Source of the DNA: Pseudomonas bohemica | Lineage (GTDB): Bacteria; Pseudomonadota; Gammaproteobacteria; Pseudomonadales; Pseudomonadaceae | Direction: 5' to 3' | Assembly (NCBI RefSeq): GCF_002934685.1 | Contig: NZ_NKHL01000111.1 | Coordinates: 101,105-165,104 of the forward strand | DNA: 64,000 nt | Part shown: positions 49,409 through 57,795 of the stretch, piece by piece | How the letters are laid out: each line of letters opens with the position of its first letter | Position numbering within the stretch: the first letter of the stretch is position 1 | The notes under the pieces: generated by a model | Database searches by the model: none | What the model saw: the letters and a program-made list of their open reading frames with translations, nothing else | What the model was told of the DNA's origin: nothing | Program-made: the position numbers and the translations under genes

Positions 49409-49552
49409 GAGGGATTTGCATGGGATTTGCGATTGCAACTCAGGAAGATTACTCGTTGCCTGACACACCGCATTCGCCGCTGTCGTAACTTCCAGAGCTC
49501 CCACAGAGGGATTTGCATGGGATTTGCGATGTGACTCAGGAAGGATTACTCG
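49358..49552. repeat. 98-bp tandem duplication of half a REP plus the otnI 3' end
   Basis: Copy 1 (49358-49455) and copy 2 (49456-49552) both run TTGCCTGACACACCGCATTCGCC... through GAGGGATTTGCATGGGATTTGCGAT to CTCAGGAAG-ATTACTCG. In copy 2 the last ~17 bp are the final codons and stop of otnI (49536 onward), so copy 1 carries a fossil of that gene end. The copies differ by a few substitutions and single-base indels. Confidence 0.85.
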
Positions 49553-50327
49553 CCTTCCAATCCCGCAACCACTGTAACCCTTCGCTGGTATCACCACGCG
49601 GGCGGTATTCGCAGCCGACCCAGCCGGTGTAGCCCAGGCGGTCGATTTCTTCGAACAACCACGGATAATTCACCTCGCCCAGGTTCGGCTCGTGTCGATC
49701 GGGTACGCCCGCGATCTGGATGTGGCCGATGCCTGCGAAGTCGCGACGCAGTTTGGTAATCACATCACCTTCGACGATCTGGCAGTGGTAGAAATCGAAC
49801 TGCACTTTCAGATTGTCAGCACCGACCTCTTTGCACACCGCCTGACCCTGATCCTGCCTATTAAGGAAGAAACCCGGCATGTCGCGGGTATTGATCGGCT
49901 CGATCAGCACGGTAATGCCTGCCTTCGCGGCTTCTTGCGCGGCGTGGGCGAGGTTTTCCAGGTACACCGCGTGGTGTTTCTCACGCAGGTCTTCGCTTGG
50001 CAACAGGCCCGCCATCACGTGAATCCGGTCGTTACCCAGCACTGCGGCGTATTCCAGCGCCTTCTGAAAACCAATGCGGAACTCGCTTTCACGCCCCGGC
50101 AAAGACGCAATGCCGCGCTCGCCGTTGCCCCAATCGCCGGGCGGGGCGTTGAAAAGCGCTTGCGTCAGGCCGAAATCGTCCAGGCGCAGCTTGATCTCGG
50201 CGGCGTCGAACTCATACGGAAACAGGTATTCCACCCCTTTGAAGCCGTCGGTCGCCGCAGCGCCAAAACGGGCAAGAAAGTCATGTTGCGGATACAGCAT
50301 GCTGAGATTGGCAGCGAAGCGAGGCAT
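49536..50327 (-). CDS. otnI: 2-oxo-tetronate isomerase OtnI (hydroxypyruvate isomerase family)
   Basis: A 263-residue TIM-barrel isomerase of the Hyi/OtnI family. Markers: [20 protein letters not shown] at 2-21, [17 protein letters not shown] near 138-154 with a metal-binding Glu, and [15 protein letters not shown] near 173-187. With LtnD, OtnK and OtnC in the same operon, 2-oxo- to 3-oxo-tetronate isomerisation is the likely reaction rather than hydroxypyruvate isomerisation. Last gene of the leftward operon; its terminal codons are duplicated downstream. Confidence 0.88.
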   Translation of the reverse strand: MPRFAANLSMLYPQHDFLARFGAAATDGFKGVEYLFPYEFDAAEIKLRLDDFGLTQALFNAPPGDWGNGERGIASLPGRESEFRIGFQKALEYAAVLGNDRIHVMAGLLPSEDLREKHHAVYLENLAHAAQEAAKAGITVLIEPINTRDMPGFFLNRQDQGQAVCKEVGADNLKVQFDFYHCQIVEGDVITKLRRDFAGIGHIQIAGVPDRHEPNLGEVNYPWLFEEIDRLGYTGWVGCEYRPRGDTSEGLQWLRDWKASNPS

Positions 50328-50347
50328 ATGGTTGTCTCCTCAAAAGA

Positions 50348-51805
50348 TCAAACGAAAGGCCAGAGCAGCAAAGTCATCAAGAAGCCCAACGTACCCAGAA
50401 TGGTGACCAGGAACGTCCAGGTGCGCAGGCCGTCACCGACGTTCAGGCCGGCCAGTTTAGTGAACATCCAGTAGCCGGCGTCGTTGATGTGCGACATCGC
50501 CAGTCCGCCACCGCCCATCGCCAGGCATAGCAGAGCCATGTGGTTGGCGCTCAGGTTCAGCGTTGCGATCAGAGGCCCGAGGATGCCAGCGGTAGTCACC
50601 AGCGCCACTGTGGTCGAGCCTTGAACGGCACGCAACAGTAGGGTCAACAGAAAGCCCAGCGCCAGAACTGGCAGGCCGGTATTGCGCAGCGCTTCGGAGA
50701 CGACAGCACCGATACCGGTATCCACCAGCACCTTGCCAAACACACCGCCAGCGCCCGCGATCAGGATCACCATCGCCACACCCGGCAGCGCCGAGCCAAT
50801 CACGTCGGACACCTGACTGCGACTCCAGCCACGACGCGAGCCGAGAATCCAGGCACACAGCAGGGTATCGATCAGCAGCGCCACCAGCGGTGCGCCCACG
50901 ACAGTCAGCACACTGCGCACAGCCGAATCGGCAGGCAGCATGCTGGTCGCCAGCGTACCAAGCAGAATAAGAACGATCGGCAACAGGATCAGCGCGATGA
51001 TGATGCCCGCGCCCGGCGCGGGGGCTTTAGGCAGACGTGCGGCCAGACTGCTGGCGCTTTCTTCCAGACCCAGCTCCCTGGTGTGCGTGGCTTCCTTGCT
51101 GGTCGAGTAAGCGTTGTTCGCCCACGCCACCAAATCCCGATCGGTGATGTGCGGACCGTACACTTCAGCGCGAATGTCATCGGTCATCGGGTAGGTCTTG
51201 CGGGTCATGCGCCCGGCGATCAGGTAACCGATCAGGCACAGCACGGCGACGATCGGGATACCGAACATCAACACACGACCCAGGTCCGCACCCAACTGAC
51301 CGGCGGCAGCGACGGCGCCCGGATGTGGCGGCAGGAATGCGTGCACCGACAGCAATGCCGCACACATCGGCAGTGCGAAAATCAACAGCGGTTTACGTGC
51401 AGCACGCGCAACCCCGTATGCCAATGGCATCAGGATGATCACGCCGACTTCGAAGAACACCGGGATGCCGACCATGAACCCCGCGACGGTCAACGCCAAT
51501 GGCGTGCGTTTGTTGCCGAAGCGGTTGATCAGCGACGTGGCCAGTGCCTCGGCACCGCCAGACAGCTCGATGATGCGCCCGATCATCGCGCCCAGCGCGA
51601 TGATGATCGCGATGTGACCGAGGGTCTTGCCCATGCCGCCTTCGATGGTGGCAACCAGATCGGCCGGCTTTACTCCGGCGACCAGCGCCACGATGATGCT
51701 GACCAGCATCAGGGCTACGAACGGCTGGAATTTATATTTGAGTACCAGCAGCAGTAACAGCGCGATGCCTGCTGCGGCGATGATCATCAACAGCAACGGA
51801 GTCAT
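50348..51805 (-). CDS. GntP-family permease, probable tetronate importer
   Basis: A 485-residue proton-linked sugar-acid permease with about 12-14 helices. GntP signatures: PFVALMLVSIIVALVAG near 27-43, MVGIPVFFEVGVIILMPLAYG near 113-133 and HAFLPPHPGAVAAAG near 153-167. Placed between the aldolase-type decarboxylase and the isomerase genes, it most likely imports L-threonate or a related tetronate. The start MTPLLLM (51805) is used; the upstream extension of the frame lacks support. Confidence 0.9.
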   Translation of the reverse strand: MTPLLLMIIAAAGIALLLLLVLKYKFQPFVALMLVSIIVALVAGVKPADLVATIEGGMGKTLGHIAIIIALGAMIGRIIELSGGAEALATSLINRFGNKRTPLALTVAGFMVGIPVFFEVGVIILMPLAYGVARAARKPLLIFALPMCAALLSVHAFLPPHPGAVAAAGQLGADLGRVLMFGIPIVAVLCLIGYLIAGRMTRKTYPMTDDIRAEVYGPHITDRDLVAWANNAYSTSKEATHTRELGLEESASSLAARLPKAPAPGAGIIIALILLPIVLILLGTLATSMLPADSAVRSVLTVVGAPLVALLIDTLLCAWILGSRRGWSRSQVSDVIGSALPGVAMVILIAGAGGVFGKVLVDTGIGAVVSEALRNTGLPVLALGFLLTLLLRAVQGSTTVALVTTAGILGPLIATLNLSANHMALLCLAMGGGGLAMSHINDAGYWMFTKLAGLNVGDGLRTWTFLVTILGTLGFLMTLLLWPFV

Positions 51806-51893
51806 GTCGTGTGTGCTTCCTGTTGTTATTGTTCCGGCAAAACCCGGGTGTCGGAGACCATGTAAACCGTCCCCGATCAAAACGCTTGGTGGA

Positions 51894-52532
51894 TTACCAG
51901 GTCACGCCAAAGGTCTGGTGCAGGTCCTCCAGAGCCGCTGCGTCCAGCGGCTCTGGTTTGGGGTTGCTCATCAGCCACAGGCGCGCAGTCTCTTCCAGCT
52001 CTTCCAGGGCGTAGGCCGCCTTGGCGACCGAGCTTTCCCAGATCACCGGTCCCAGACGCTCCAGCATCACGCCCCGCACAGAGTTCGCCAGTTTCGCCAC
52101 CTGTTCGGCCACTTTCGGCGAGCCAGGACGCTCGTAGGCAATCAAGGGAATGTGCCCGACCTTCATCACCTGATACGGCGTGATCGGCGGCAGGATGTCA
52201 TTCGGTTGCCAGACGCCCGCCAGCGTCAATGCCACCAGATGCGTGGAGTGGGTGTGCACCACGCCGCCTACACCTGGGTTACGGTCATAGACTTCGCGAT
52301 GCAGCATCAGCGTCTTGGACGGTTTGTCGCCCGAGACCCATTCACCGGCCAGATTGACCTTGGCGATGGCGGCTGGATCGAGACGACCCAGGCAAGCGTC
52401 GGTTGGCGTGATCAACCAACCGTCATCCAGCCGCGCGCTGATGTTGCCAGCGCTGCCGACGGTATAGCCGCGACCAAACAGCAATCGTCCGATGTCGCAG
52501 ATTTCGTCGCGCAGTTTGTTTTCGGCACTCAT
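51894..52532 (-). CDS. otnC: 3-oxo-tetronate 4-phosphate decarboxylase OtnC
   Basis: A 212-residue class II aldolase/adducin protein with AGNISARLDDGWLITPTDACLG near 29-50 (active-site loop) and the zinc ligands in VVHTHSTHLVAL near 93-104. In the tetronate pathway it converts 3-oxo-tetronate 4-phosphate to dihydroxyacetone phosphate and CO2. The start overlaps the otnK stop by 4 nt (ATGA). Confidence 0.9.
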   Translation of the reverse strand: MSAENKLRDEICDIGRLLFGRGYTVGSAGNISARLDDGWLITPTDACLGRLDPAAIAKVNLAGEWVSGDKPSKTLMLHREVYDRNPGVGGVVHTHSTHLVALTLAGVWQPNDILPPITPYQVMKVGHIPLIAYERPGSPKVAEQVAKLANSVRGVMLERLGPVIWESSVAKAAYALEELEETARLWLMSNPKPEPLDAAALEDLHQTFGVTW

Positions 52533-53821
52533 TTCGCACCCCCGGCGAGCTGCTTCAGGGCTTTATCGAAGAAATCGCGGCCACCGAAGTTGCCGGATTT
52601 CAGCGCCAGTGCCAGCGGTTTGTCGCCACTGCTGATGGTCGCCGGAACGCCTGGATCGATCTGCGCGCCGATCTTCAGCAGGCTCACGCCCAGCGCCTGA
52701 ACCACCGCGCCAGAGGTTTCGCCGCCAGCAACCACGAAGCGTTTCACACCTGCATCCAGAAGGCCGCGAGCGATTTTGCCCAGGGCGTCTTCCACCATCG
52801 CGCCTGCGCGCTCGACACCAAGTTTCTGCTGCACGGCTTTGACTTCTTCCGGGCTGCTGGTGGCATAGATCAGTACGGTCTGGCCTGCATCACGAGCGAA
52901 GGCCAATGCCTGCTCGACCACCGGTTTGCCATCCGCCAGTGCCAGCGGATCAATGCGCAAAGCAGGACGCTTGGCGTCGAGCCACGCAGCGACTTGGCCG
53001 TTGGTGGCGACCGATGCGCTACCGGCCAGCACCACCTCGCCGCCGTCAACCTGCTCCAACTGAGCGGCATCGATGTCGCGCAGCTTGCCAGCCTTGCGGA
53101 AATTGCCCGGCAGGCCCAGTGCCAGACCTGAGCCGCCAGTCAGCAGCGGCAGATCAGCGCAGGCTTCGCCGAGGGTGTACAAGTCGGCGTCGGACAGCGC
53201 GTCGGCAATTGCCATGCTCACGCCATCGGCACGCAGCTCGGCAATGCGCGCACGCACCCCGTCCGCGCCTTTGGCGATGCTGTCGTAACGCAGCAGACCG
53301 ACTTTCTTGCTGGTCTGCGATTGCAACACGCGCACCAGATTGGCGTCGGTCATCGGCGTCAGCGGGTGGTTCTGCATGCCGCATTCGTTGAGCAGTTGAT
53401 CCTGAACGAACAGATGGCCACGGAAAATGGTCCGGCCATTTTCCGGGAACGCAGGGCAAGCGAGGGTGAAGTCGCTGTCCAGCGCTTCGAGCAAGGCTTC
53501 GCTGACCTGGCCGATGTTGCCTTTGGCGGTCGAATCGAAGGTCGAACAGTATTTGAAGAAGATTTGCTCGCAGCCGCGATCACGCAGCCATTGCAGCGCT
53601 TGAACCGATTGTTCGACGGCTTCGGCGGCCGGGGTGGTGCGGGATTTCAGCGCGATGACGATGGCATCGGCGTCCAGCTCGGCCAGGCTTTCGGCGCCCG
53701 GGATGCCGATGCTCTGCACGGTACGCATGCCGCCGCGGACCAGCATGTTGGCAAGGTCCGTGGCGCCGGTGAAGTCGTCGGCAATGCAGCCCAACAGAGG
53801 GCGCGGAGTCGTGGTGCTCAT
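52529..53821 (-). CDS. otnK: 3-oxo-tetronate kinase OtnK (DUF1537 family)
   Basis: A 430-residue four-carbon acid sugar kinase. N-terminal LGCIADDFTGATDLANMLVRGG near 10-31 binds substrate, FFKYCSTFDSTAKGNIG near 88-104 is a second family mark, and the C-terminal ATP-binding part has FVVAGGETSGAVVQALG near 362-378. It phosphorylates 3-oxo-tetronate at C4. Coupled to otnC and 10 nt downstream of ltnD. Confidence 0.92.
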   Translation of the reverse strand: MSTTTPRPLLGCIADDFTGATDLANMLVRGGMRTVQSIGIPGAESLAELDADAIVIALKSRTTPAAEAVEQSVQALQWLRDRGCEQIFFKYCSTFDSTAKGNIGQVSEALLEALDSDFTLACPAFPENGRTIFRGHLFVQDQLLNECGMQNHPLTPMTDANLVRVLQSQTSKKVGLLRYDSIAKGADGVRARIAELRADGVSMAIADALSDADLYTLGEACADLPLLTGGSGLALGLPGNFRKAGKLRDIDAAQLEQVDGGEVVLAGSASVATNGQVAAWLDAKRPALRIDPLALADGKPVVEQALAFARDAGQTVLIYATSSPEEVKAVQQKLGVERAGAMVEDALGKIARGLLDAGVKRFVVAGGETSGAVVQALGVSLLKIGAQIDPGVPATISSGDKPLALALKSGNFGGRDFFDKALKQLAGGAK

Positions 53822-53831
53822 GAGCGATTCC

Positions 53832-54737
53832 TCAGTCGTTGGCGGCTTTGGCGGCAGGCAGCGTGATGCCTGGGAAGATCTTGATCACGGCGCAATCGTC
53901 TTCGCGACCGAAGCCCGCAGTCGAGGCCTGCATGAACATTTGGTGCGCAGTCGAGGAAAGCGGCAGCGGGAATTTGCTGGCGCGGGCGGTATCCAGCACC
54001 AGGCCCAAATCCTTGACGAAGATGTCCACCGCCGACAGCGGGGTGTAATCGGCCTTCAGGATGTGCGGCACGCGGTTTTCGAACATCCACGAATTACCGG
54101 CGCTGTTGGTGATGACCTCGTACAGCGCGTCGGCGTCGACACCTTCGCGCAGGCCCAGGGCCATGGCTTCTGCGCTCGCGGCGATGTGCACGCCGGCCAG
54201 CAACTGGTTGATGATTTTGACCTTCGAACCCAGGCCGTGGACGTCCCCCAGACGATACACCTTGCCCGCCATGCCGTTGAGGATTGCGTCGGCCTTGGCG
54301 TAGGAATCAGCCGGGCCGGAGGTCATCATGGTCATTTGCCCGGCAGCCGCCTTGGCGGCACCACCGGAGATCGGCGCATCGAGGTACAGCAGACCTTTTT
54401 CGGTCAGGCGCTGACCCAGCTCGATGGCGAATGTGGGCGCGACAGTGGCACAACCGATCACCAGGCTACCCGGCTTGAGCGCTGCGACGGCGCCGTTTTC
54501 GCCAAACAACACAGTTTCGGTCTGCTCGGCGTTGACCACCACGGTCACGATCACATCGCAGGCAGGGGCCATAGCAGCAGGACAATCACAGGCAACGCCG
54601 CCTTCGCTGGCGAATTGCTCGGTCACGGCAGCACGTACGTCACAGGCATGAACATTGAAGCCGCTGCGCAATAGCGAACGCGCAATGCCCAGGCCCATGG
54701 CGCCCAGTCCTATCACCCCAACATTCTGGTTACTCAT
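53832..54737 (-). CDS. ltnD: L-threonate dehydrogenase LtnD
   Basis: A 301-residue beta-hydroxyacid dehydrogenase with the NAD motif VGVIGLGAMGLGIARSLL at 6-23, LDAPISGGAAKAAAGQM near 120-136 and catalytic Lys in GSKVKIINQLLAGVHIA near 170-186. Clustered with OtnK, OtnC and OtnI, it should oxidise L-threonate to 2-oxo-tetronate; D-erythronate or D-threonate use cannot be excluded from sequence. The start MSNQNVG (54737) has AAGGAG upstream. First gene of the operon. Confidence 0.9.
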   Translation of the reverse strand: MSNQNVGVIGLGAMGLGIARSLLRSGFNVHACDVRAAVTEQFASEGGVACDCPAAMAPACDVIVTVVVNAEQTETVLFGENGAVAALKPGSLVIGCATVAPTFAIELGQRLTEKGLLYLDAPISGGAAKAAAGQMTMMTSGPADSYAKADAILNGMAGKVYRLGDVHGLGSKVKIINQLLAGVHIAASAEAMALGLREGVDADALYEVITNSAGNSWMFENRVPHILKADYTPLSAVDIFVKDLGLVLDTARASKFPLPLSSTAHQMFMQASTAGFGREDDCAVIKIFPGITLPAAKAAND

Positions 54738-54754
54738 CGAGCTCTCCTTGGGTT

Positions 54755-54779
54755 GAGTGCCGAAACGGGTTCGGCACTC
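54755..54779 (-). promoter_or_regulatory. Perfect 10-bp stem-loop in the ltnD leader
   Basis: GAGTGCCGAA-ACGGG-TTCGGCACTC lies between the probable promoter and the AAGGAG ribosome site of ltnD, with about 7 nt between stem and AAGGAG. It lacks a U-tract, so it is unlikely to terminate; it may be an operator or an mRNA 5' stem. Confidence 0.6.
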
Positions 54780-54826
54780 GAACGGTGTTTGTTCGGATCT
54801 GTTAAAGATAGTGAACCTGTGAGCGG

Positions 54827-54856
54827 ATAATGTGAAGTGATTTTTCAATTTAACAA
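54827..54856 (-). promoter_or_regulatory. Possible sigma-70 promoter of the ltnD operon
   Basis: On the minus strand TTGTTA (54856-54851) and CATTAT (54832-54827) are separated by 18 nt in a clearly AT-rich stretch, ahead of the ltnD leader hairpin. Repeated GTTAA motifs nearby could be regulator contacts. Confidence 0.35.
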
Positions 54857-55386
54857 ATATTAACATTGGTCGTTTTCATCATAAACGGCGCTTCGGCTCA
54901 GCCCAGGCGTGAAGGTGCGTCGGCAGCGTTGCTTGCGGGTGTGAGGCTGATCTGTAGGGGGCGAACTTGCTCAGAGACACGCCGTTATATTCAGCAGAAC
55001 TCGGAATAAGTTCGGATAGGGTGCTGTGATCGTATTGATTAGTATTATTCGGAATAGTGCTTGGTTGTCTAATTTCCAATTTGCTGGAATAAGAGCTGTT
55101 ATAAGGTGCAACGGCTTTATTTCAAAAACCATTCATAGATACTATGTGGCGGGGGCGTCTACTAATACCTGACTTTTCAAATCTTTAGTCAAGCGCGATT
55201 GGATGATGGGCGAGATGTTTTAACTCTTAAGCGAGGGCGAGATTTTTATGAGAGGCCGTTGGTCGGAGGCTTCTGTTACAGGGTGCCTCTCCCTTGACCT
55301 TTGCAGTTTCCGGATCAATATTAAATGTGTACTGATTGCTGAGTTCAGTCAGGGTGGAGCAAAGCATTAACATGGAGATTATCGCT
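54857..55386. other. AT-rich noncoding part of the islet
   Basis: About 530 nt with base composition clearly unlike the flanks. It holds one eroded half-REP (TGTAGGGGGCGAACTTGCTC, about 54953-54972) and a candidate promoter TTGACC (55294-55299) with TATTAA (55319-55324), spacing 19, ahead of the ORF at 55387. No other structure was recognised. Confidence 0.45.
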
Positions 55387-55875
55387 ATGCCTGCTATCAA
55401 GTTACATTTCAAAACTAATGTAAGTTCAGAAGCTACATTCGAAGGCTCTGTGGAGCCTGAGGGAATGACAGAATATTCATTTTCCGGCACGCTCATCGCT
55501 AGCAGCCCGCTCGATAGAGAAAATGCGGGTTTTGACAACGTCGTGCGACTGGGGCACGGCGGCTCTTCAGCAGAATATACGTATCTGGATTTCACCCTCT
55601 CTGGGAAATCCGATAATACCTTTAAGGTAAACGGCGAAGGAAAAAGGGCGCCGAATGAAACGGTGGATTTTCGTCTGGGTTTCAATGAGGGGTACGACGG
55701 TAGCTTCACGTATGGAGATAAAACAACTGCTGATTTGGGTGTGGTTGATGATAAATTTAGTTTCACTCGACAGGCAGCTGCGGGAAACCCCCCATCCGCT
55801 AAGGGGGAGTCGCTTGGTAGAGACTATTTGGTCGATGAAAAAGAAATATCAAAGGGCACTAAGCACGAATTGTGA
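55387..55875 (+). CDS. Unrecognised 162-aa protein in AT-rich islet
   Basis: A 162-residue soluble protein beginning MPAIKLHFKTNVS, acidic and rich in Thr, Ser, Gly and Asp, with alternating beta-type segments and no signal peptide, helix or known motif. The start ATG 55387 has GGAG 9 nt upstream (55374-55377); the frame also opens earlier at 55372 and 55336. Codons use A/T third positions far more often than in neighbouring genes, suggesting recent transfer. It sits between the ltnD promoter and the DeoR gene, on the opposite strand, and its stop overlaps a second small ORF (GTGA). I do not recognise a family. Confidence 0.6.
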   Translation: MPAIKLHFKTNVSSEATFEGSVEPEGMTEYSFSGTLIASSPLDRENAGFDNVVRLGHGGSSAEYTYLDFTLSGKSDNTFKVNGEGKRAPNETVDFRLGFNEGYDGSFTYGDKTTADLGVVDDKFSFTRQAAAGNPPSAKGESLGRDYLVDEKEISKGTKHEL

Positions 55876-56024
55876 GTGATTTTAAACGAAGTAACTCCGA
55901 CAGAAGTTCTGCTGGGTTTACTGGCGGTACGTTGAATATTGGTTCGTCCGTAGGCGTTGCAGCTTCTTATTGCGCGACTGTCGGCTATAAACCGATGAGG
56001 GTAAGTTCGGATGTGTCTATCTAG
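55872..56024 (+). CDS. Possible coupled 50-aa small ORF
   Basis: A GTG start overlapping the preceding stop as GTGA opens a 50-codon frame reading MSDFKRSNSDRSSAGF... and ending CATVGYKPMRVSSDVSI at TAG 56022-56024. The middle is Gly/Ser/Ala-rich. The tight overlap suggests translational coupling, or that the two frames were once one gene split by a frameshift. Composition is AT-rich like its neighbour. No family recognised. Confidence 0.4.
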   Translation: MSDFKRSNSDRSSAGFTGGTLNIGSSVGVAASYCATVGYKPMRVSSDVSI

Positions 56025-56181
56025 TTCACGCGCAATGCGCCCGATGCAGTGCATCGGGCGTTTGTTTCGATCCAATACCATGCCCGGTCTTATTCGCGAC
56101 TGAGGCGCAGCCCTGAAAGAAGGTGTCACGCCCGCTCGAACAGGCACAAGCAAGCTTGTGCGGACCAGTGTGTATCGAGCC

Positions 56182-57003
56182 TCAGCGTTGTTTCTCAACC
56201 GAAGCCAACATCACGTCTACCCCGAGGGCCTGAATGCTGTCTTGCGCAGCTCCCGCCAGGCCGTCATCGCTGATGATCGTGTCGAACTGTTCGAGCGCGG
56301 CCACTTTGTACATGCCGAATGTGCCGTATTTGGAGCTGGTGGTCAGCAACACACTGCGCGAGGCCGCTTGCATCGCCGCTTGCTTGACCTCGACCTTCAG
56401 CGCCGAAGGCGTAGTGGTGCCACGCTGCAGATCCCACGAGCTGGTCGACATGAACGCCACATCCGTAGCCAGTTGCCGCAATGTCGCCGCCGCCAGACCG
56501 CCTACGCAAGACTGGTTCGGATGGTCCAGCAAACCGCCGGTGTGAATCACATCCACATGGGTCGCATCGGCCAACGCATTGACCACACCGAAATCGTTGG
56601 TCACCACTGTCATGCCGGACAGGGCGACAATGTACGGCACGATCTCCAGCGTGCTCGTCCCGGCGTCCAGGTAAACCGTCATCTCCGGGTGCAACAATCC
56701 CGCTGCCAGTTTTGCCATGGCCTGCTTGTGCGGTAGCTCGATCACCGCCTTGGACTGATGGCTGGGCTCGCTATGCACCTGACTGGCGATGCGCACACCA
56801 CCGGTCACCGAATAGGCGCGGCCGCTCTGTTCAAGCAAGGCGATATCGCGGCGGATGGTCATGTGCGAGCAGTCGAACATCTCCATCAACTGATGCACGC
56901 TCAATACTTGATGCTTACGCAACTGGCGCAGCATCAGCTCCCTGCGCTGATCGGGAATCATGGGCGCTGCACCACTGACGGTGGTGTCTTCTTCGCTGGA
57001 CAT
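56182..57003 (-). CDS. DeoR/GlpR-family transcriptional regulator
   Basis: A 273-residue repressor-type protein. The N-terminal winged HTH has RRELMLRQLRKHQVLSVHQL near 20-39 and CSHMTIRRDIALLEQSGRAY near 45-64. The C-terminal DeoRC sensor has VYLDAGTSTLEIVPYIV near 112-128, with the D-x-G-T/S phosphosugar-binding pattern. Upstream of and co-directional with the ltnD-otnKC-otnI operon, it probably controls that operon through a phosphorylated tetronate. The intervening islet separates them. Confidence 0.88.
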   Translation of the reverse strand: MSSEEDTTVSGAAPMIPDQRRELMLRQLRKHQVLSVHQLMEMFDCSHMTIRRDIALLEQSGRAYSVTGGVRIASQVHSEPSHQSKAVIELPHKQAMAKLAAGLLHPEMTVYLDAGTSTLEIVPYIVALSGMTVVTNDFGVVNALADATHVDVIHTGGLLDHPNQSCVGGLAAATLRQLATDVAFMSTSSWDLQRGTTTPSALKVEVKQAAMQAASRSVLLTTSSKYGTFGMYKVAALEQFDTIISDDGLAGAAQDSIQALGVDVMLASVEKQR

Positions 57004-57299
57004 TCAGGCTCCTGGGGCATCGACATGCGGCTGTGGTGGCAGGCATCTTAGCCAATCATTTGCGTTGTGGCAGCTGTGAGAGACAGGGTGCCCAGACGTG
57101 GGGTTGATGTAGCGCGCTGCAAAAAATCCATTATTCTCTGTGGCGCCTGGAAAAACCGCCCGGTTTTGCCGAGGTAGCAAAGTGCTCACGCATGCCCGTT
57201 CTTCTCAAAGAACCTTTCCGCTGGCCGCAGCTCTTAGCTGTGGGCGGGTAATGCCTGGAGTGCTTCTGATGAAGCTCAAAATTCAAAAGGATGATGCAA
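57004..57299. other. Divergent region between deoR and MAPEG genes
   Basis: 296 nt with small inverted repeats such as AAAACC-GCCC-GGTTTT (about 57153-57168) and several A/T runs. It presumably holds both promoters. No operator could be assigned. Confidence 0.35.
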
Positions 57300-57686
57300 A
57301 TGACCGTTGCCTTCTGGTGCGTGTTGATCGTGATTCTGTTGCCGCTGGTGTGCACCTCGATTGCCAAGTTCGGCAGCGGCAAGTACGGCGCCCAGCAAAA
57401 CCACAACCCACGTGATTTCCTCGACAACCTCGAAGGGCTGCCGCGTCGTGCCCATGCCGCTCAGCAGAACAGCTTCGAAGCGATTCCAGGTTTTGCCGCC
57501 GGGGTGATCATCGCCCATGTGGCAGGCGTCGCGCAGTTGGTGACCATCGATGTGCTGGCGGTGTTGTTCGTCACCAGCCGCCTGCTTTACATCATCTTTT
57601 ATCTGGCCGATCTGGCGGCACTGCGCTCGCTGGTCTGGTTCATTGGCCTGGCGCTGGTCGTTGCGTTGTTTGGCGTCTCTGTCTGA
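57300..57686 (+). CDS. MAPEG family membrane protein
   Basis: A 128-residue four-helix protein of the MAPEG superfamily (membrane glutathione/eicosanoid-type enzymes). Family marks are NPRDFLDNLEGLPRRAHAAQQNSFEAIP (given in two blocks, about 37-64) and SRLLYIIFYLADLAALRSLVW near 91-111. ATG 57300 is preferred since AAAGG lies 9 nt before it; ATGs at 57291 and 57294 sit on top of that site. The substrate is unknown. Confidence 0.88.
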   Translation: MTVAFWCVLIVILLPLVCTSIAKFGSGKYGAQQNHNPRDFLDNLEGLPRRAHAAQQNSFEAIPGFAAGVIIAHVAGVAQLVTIDVLAVLFVTSRLLYIIFYLADLAALRSLVWFIGLALVVALFGVSV

Positions 57687-57795
57687 CCGGGCTGCCACAG
57701 TGGTTTTTTATGCCGCCCACAGAAGATACTGGCGGCGATTGTTTTCAGCCTAGGGCCGCCATGCAGTTTAAGAGCATTGCCGTGAACAAATCGCC

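Noticed and set aside
49318..49552. CRISPR-like repeated units
   Set aside because: Only two copies, inverted REP symmetry and no unique spacers; this is a REP plus a tandem duplication.
54879..55079. Minus-strand 66-codon frame near ltnD
   Set aside because: Contains an eroded REP half-site and has no ribosome site; likely chance.
55227..55766. Minus-strand 179-codon frame in the islet
   Set aside because: Overlaps the rightward ORF that has the better ribosome site and coupled downstream frame; start context is poor. Kept as an alternative only if the rightward ORF fails.
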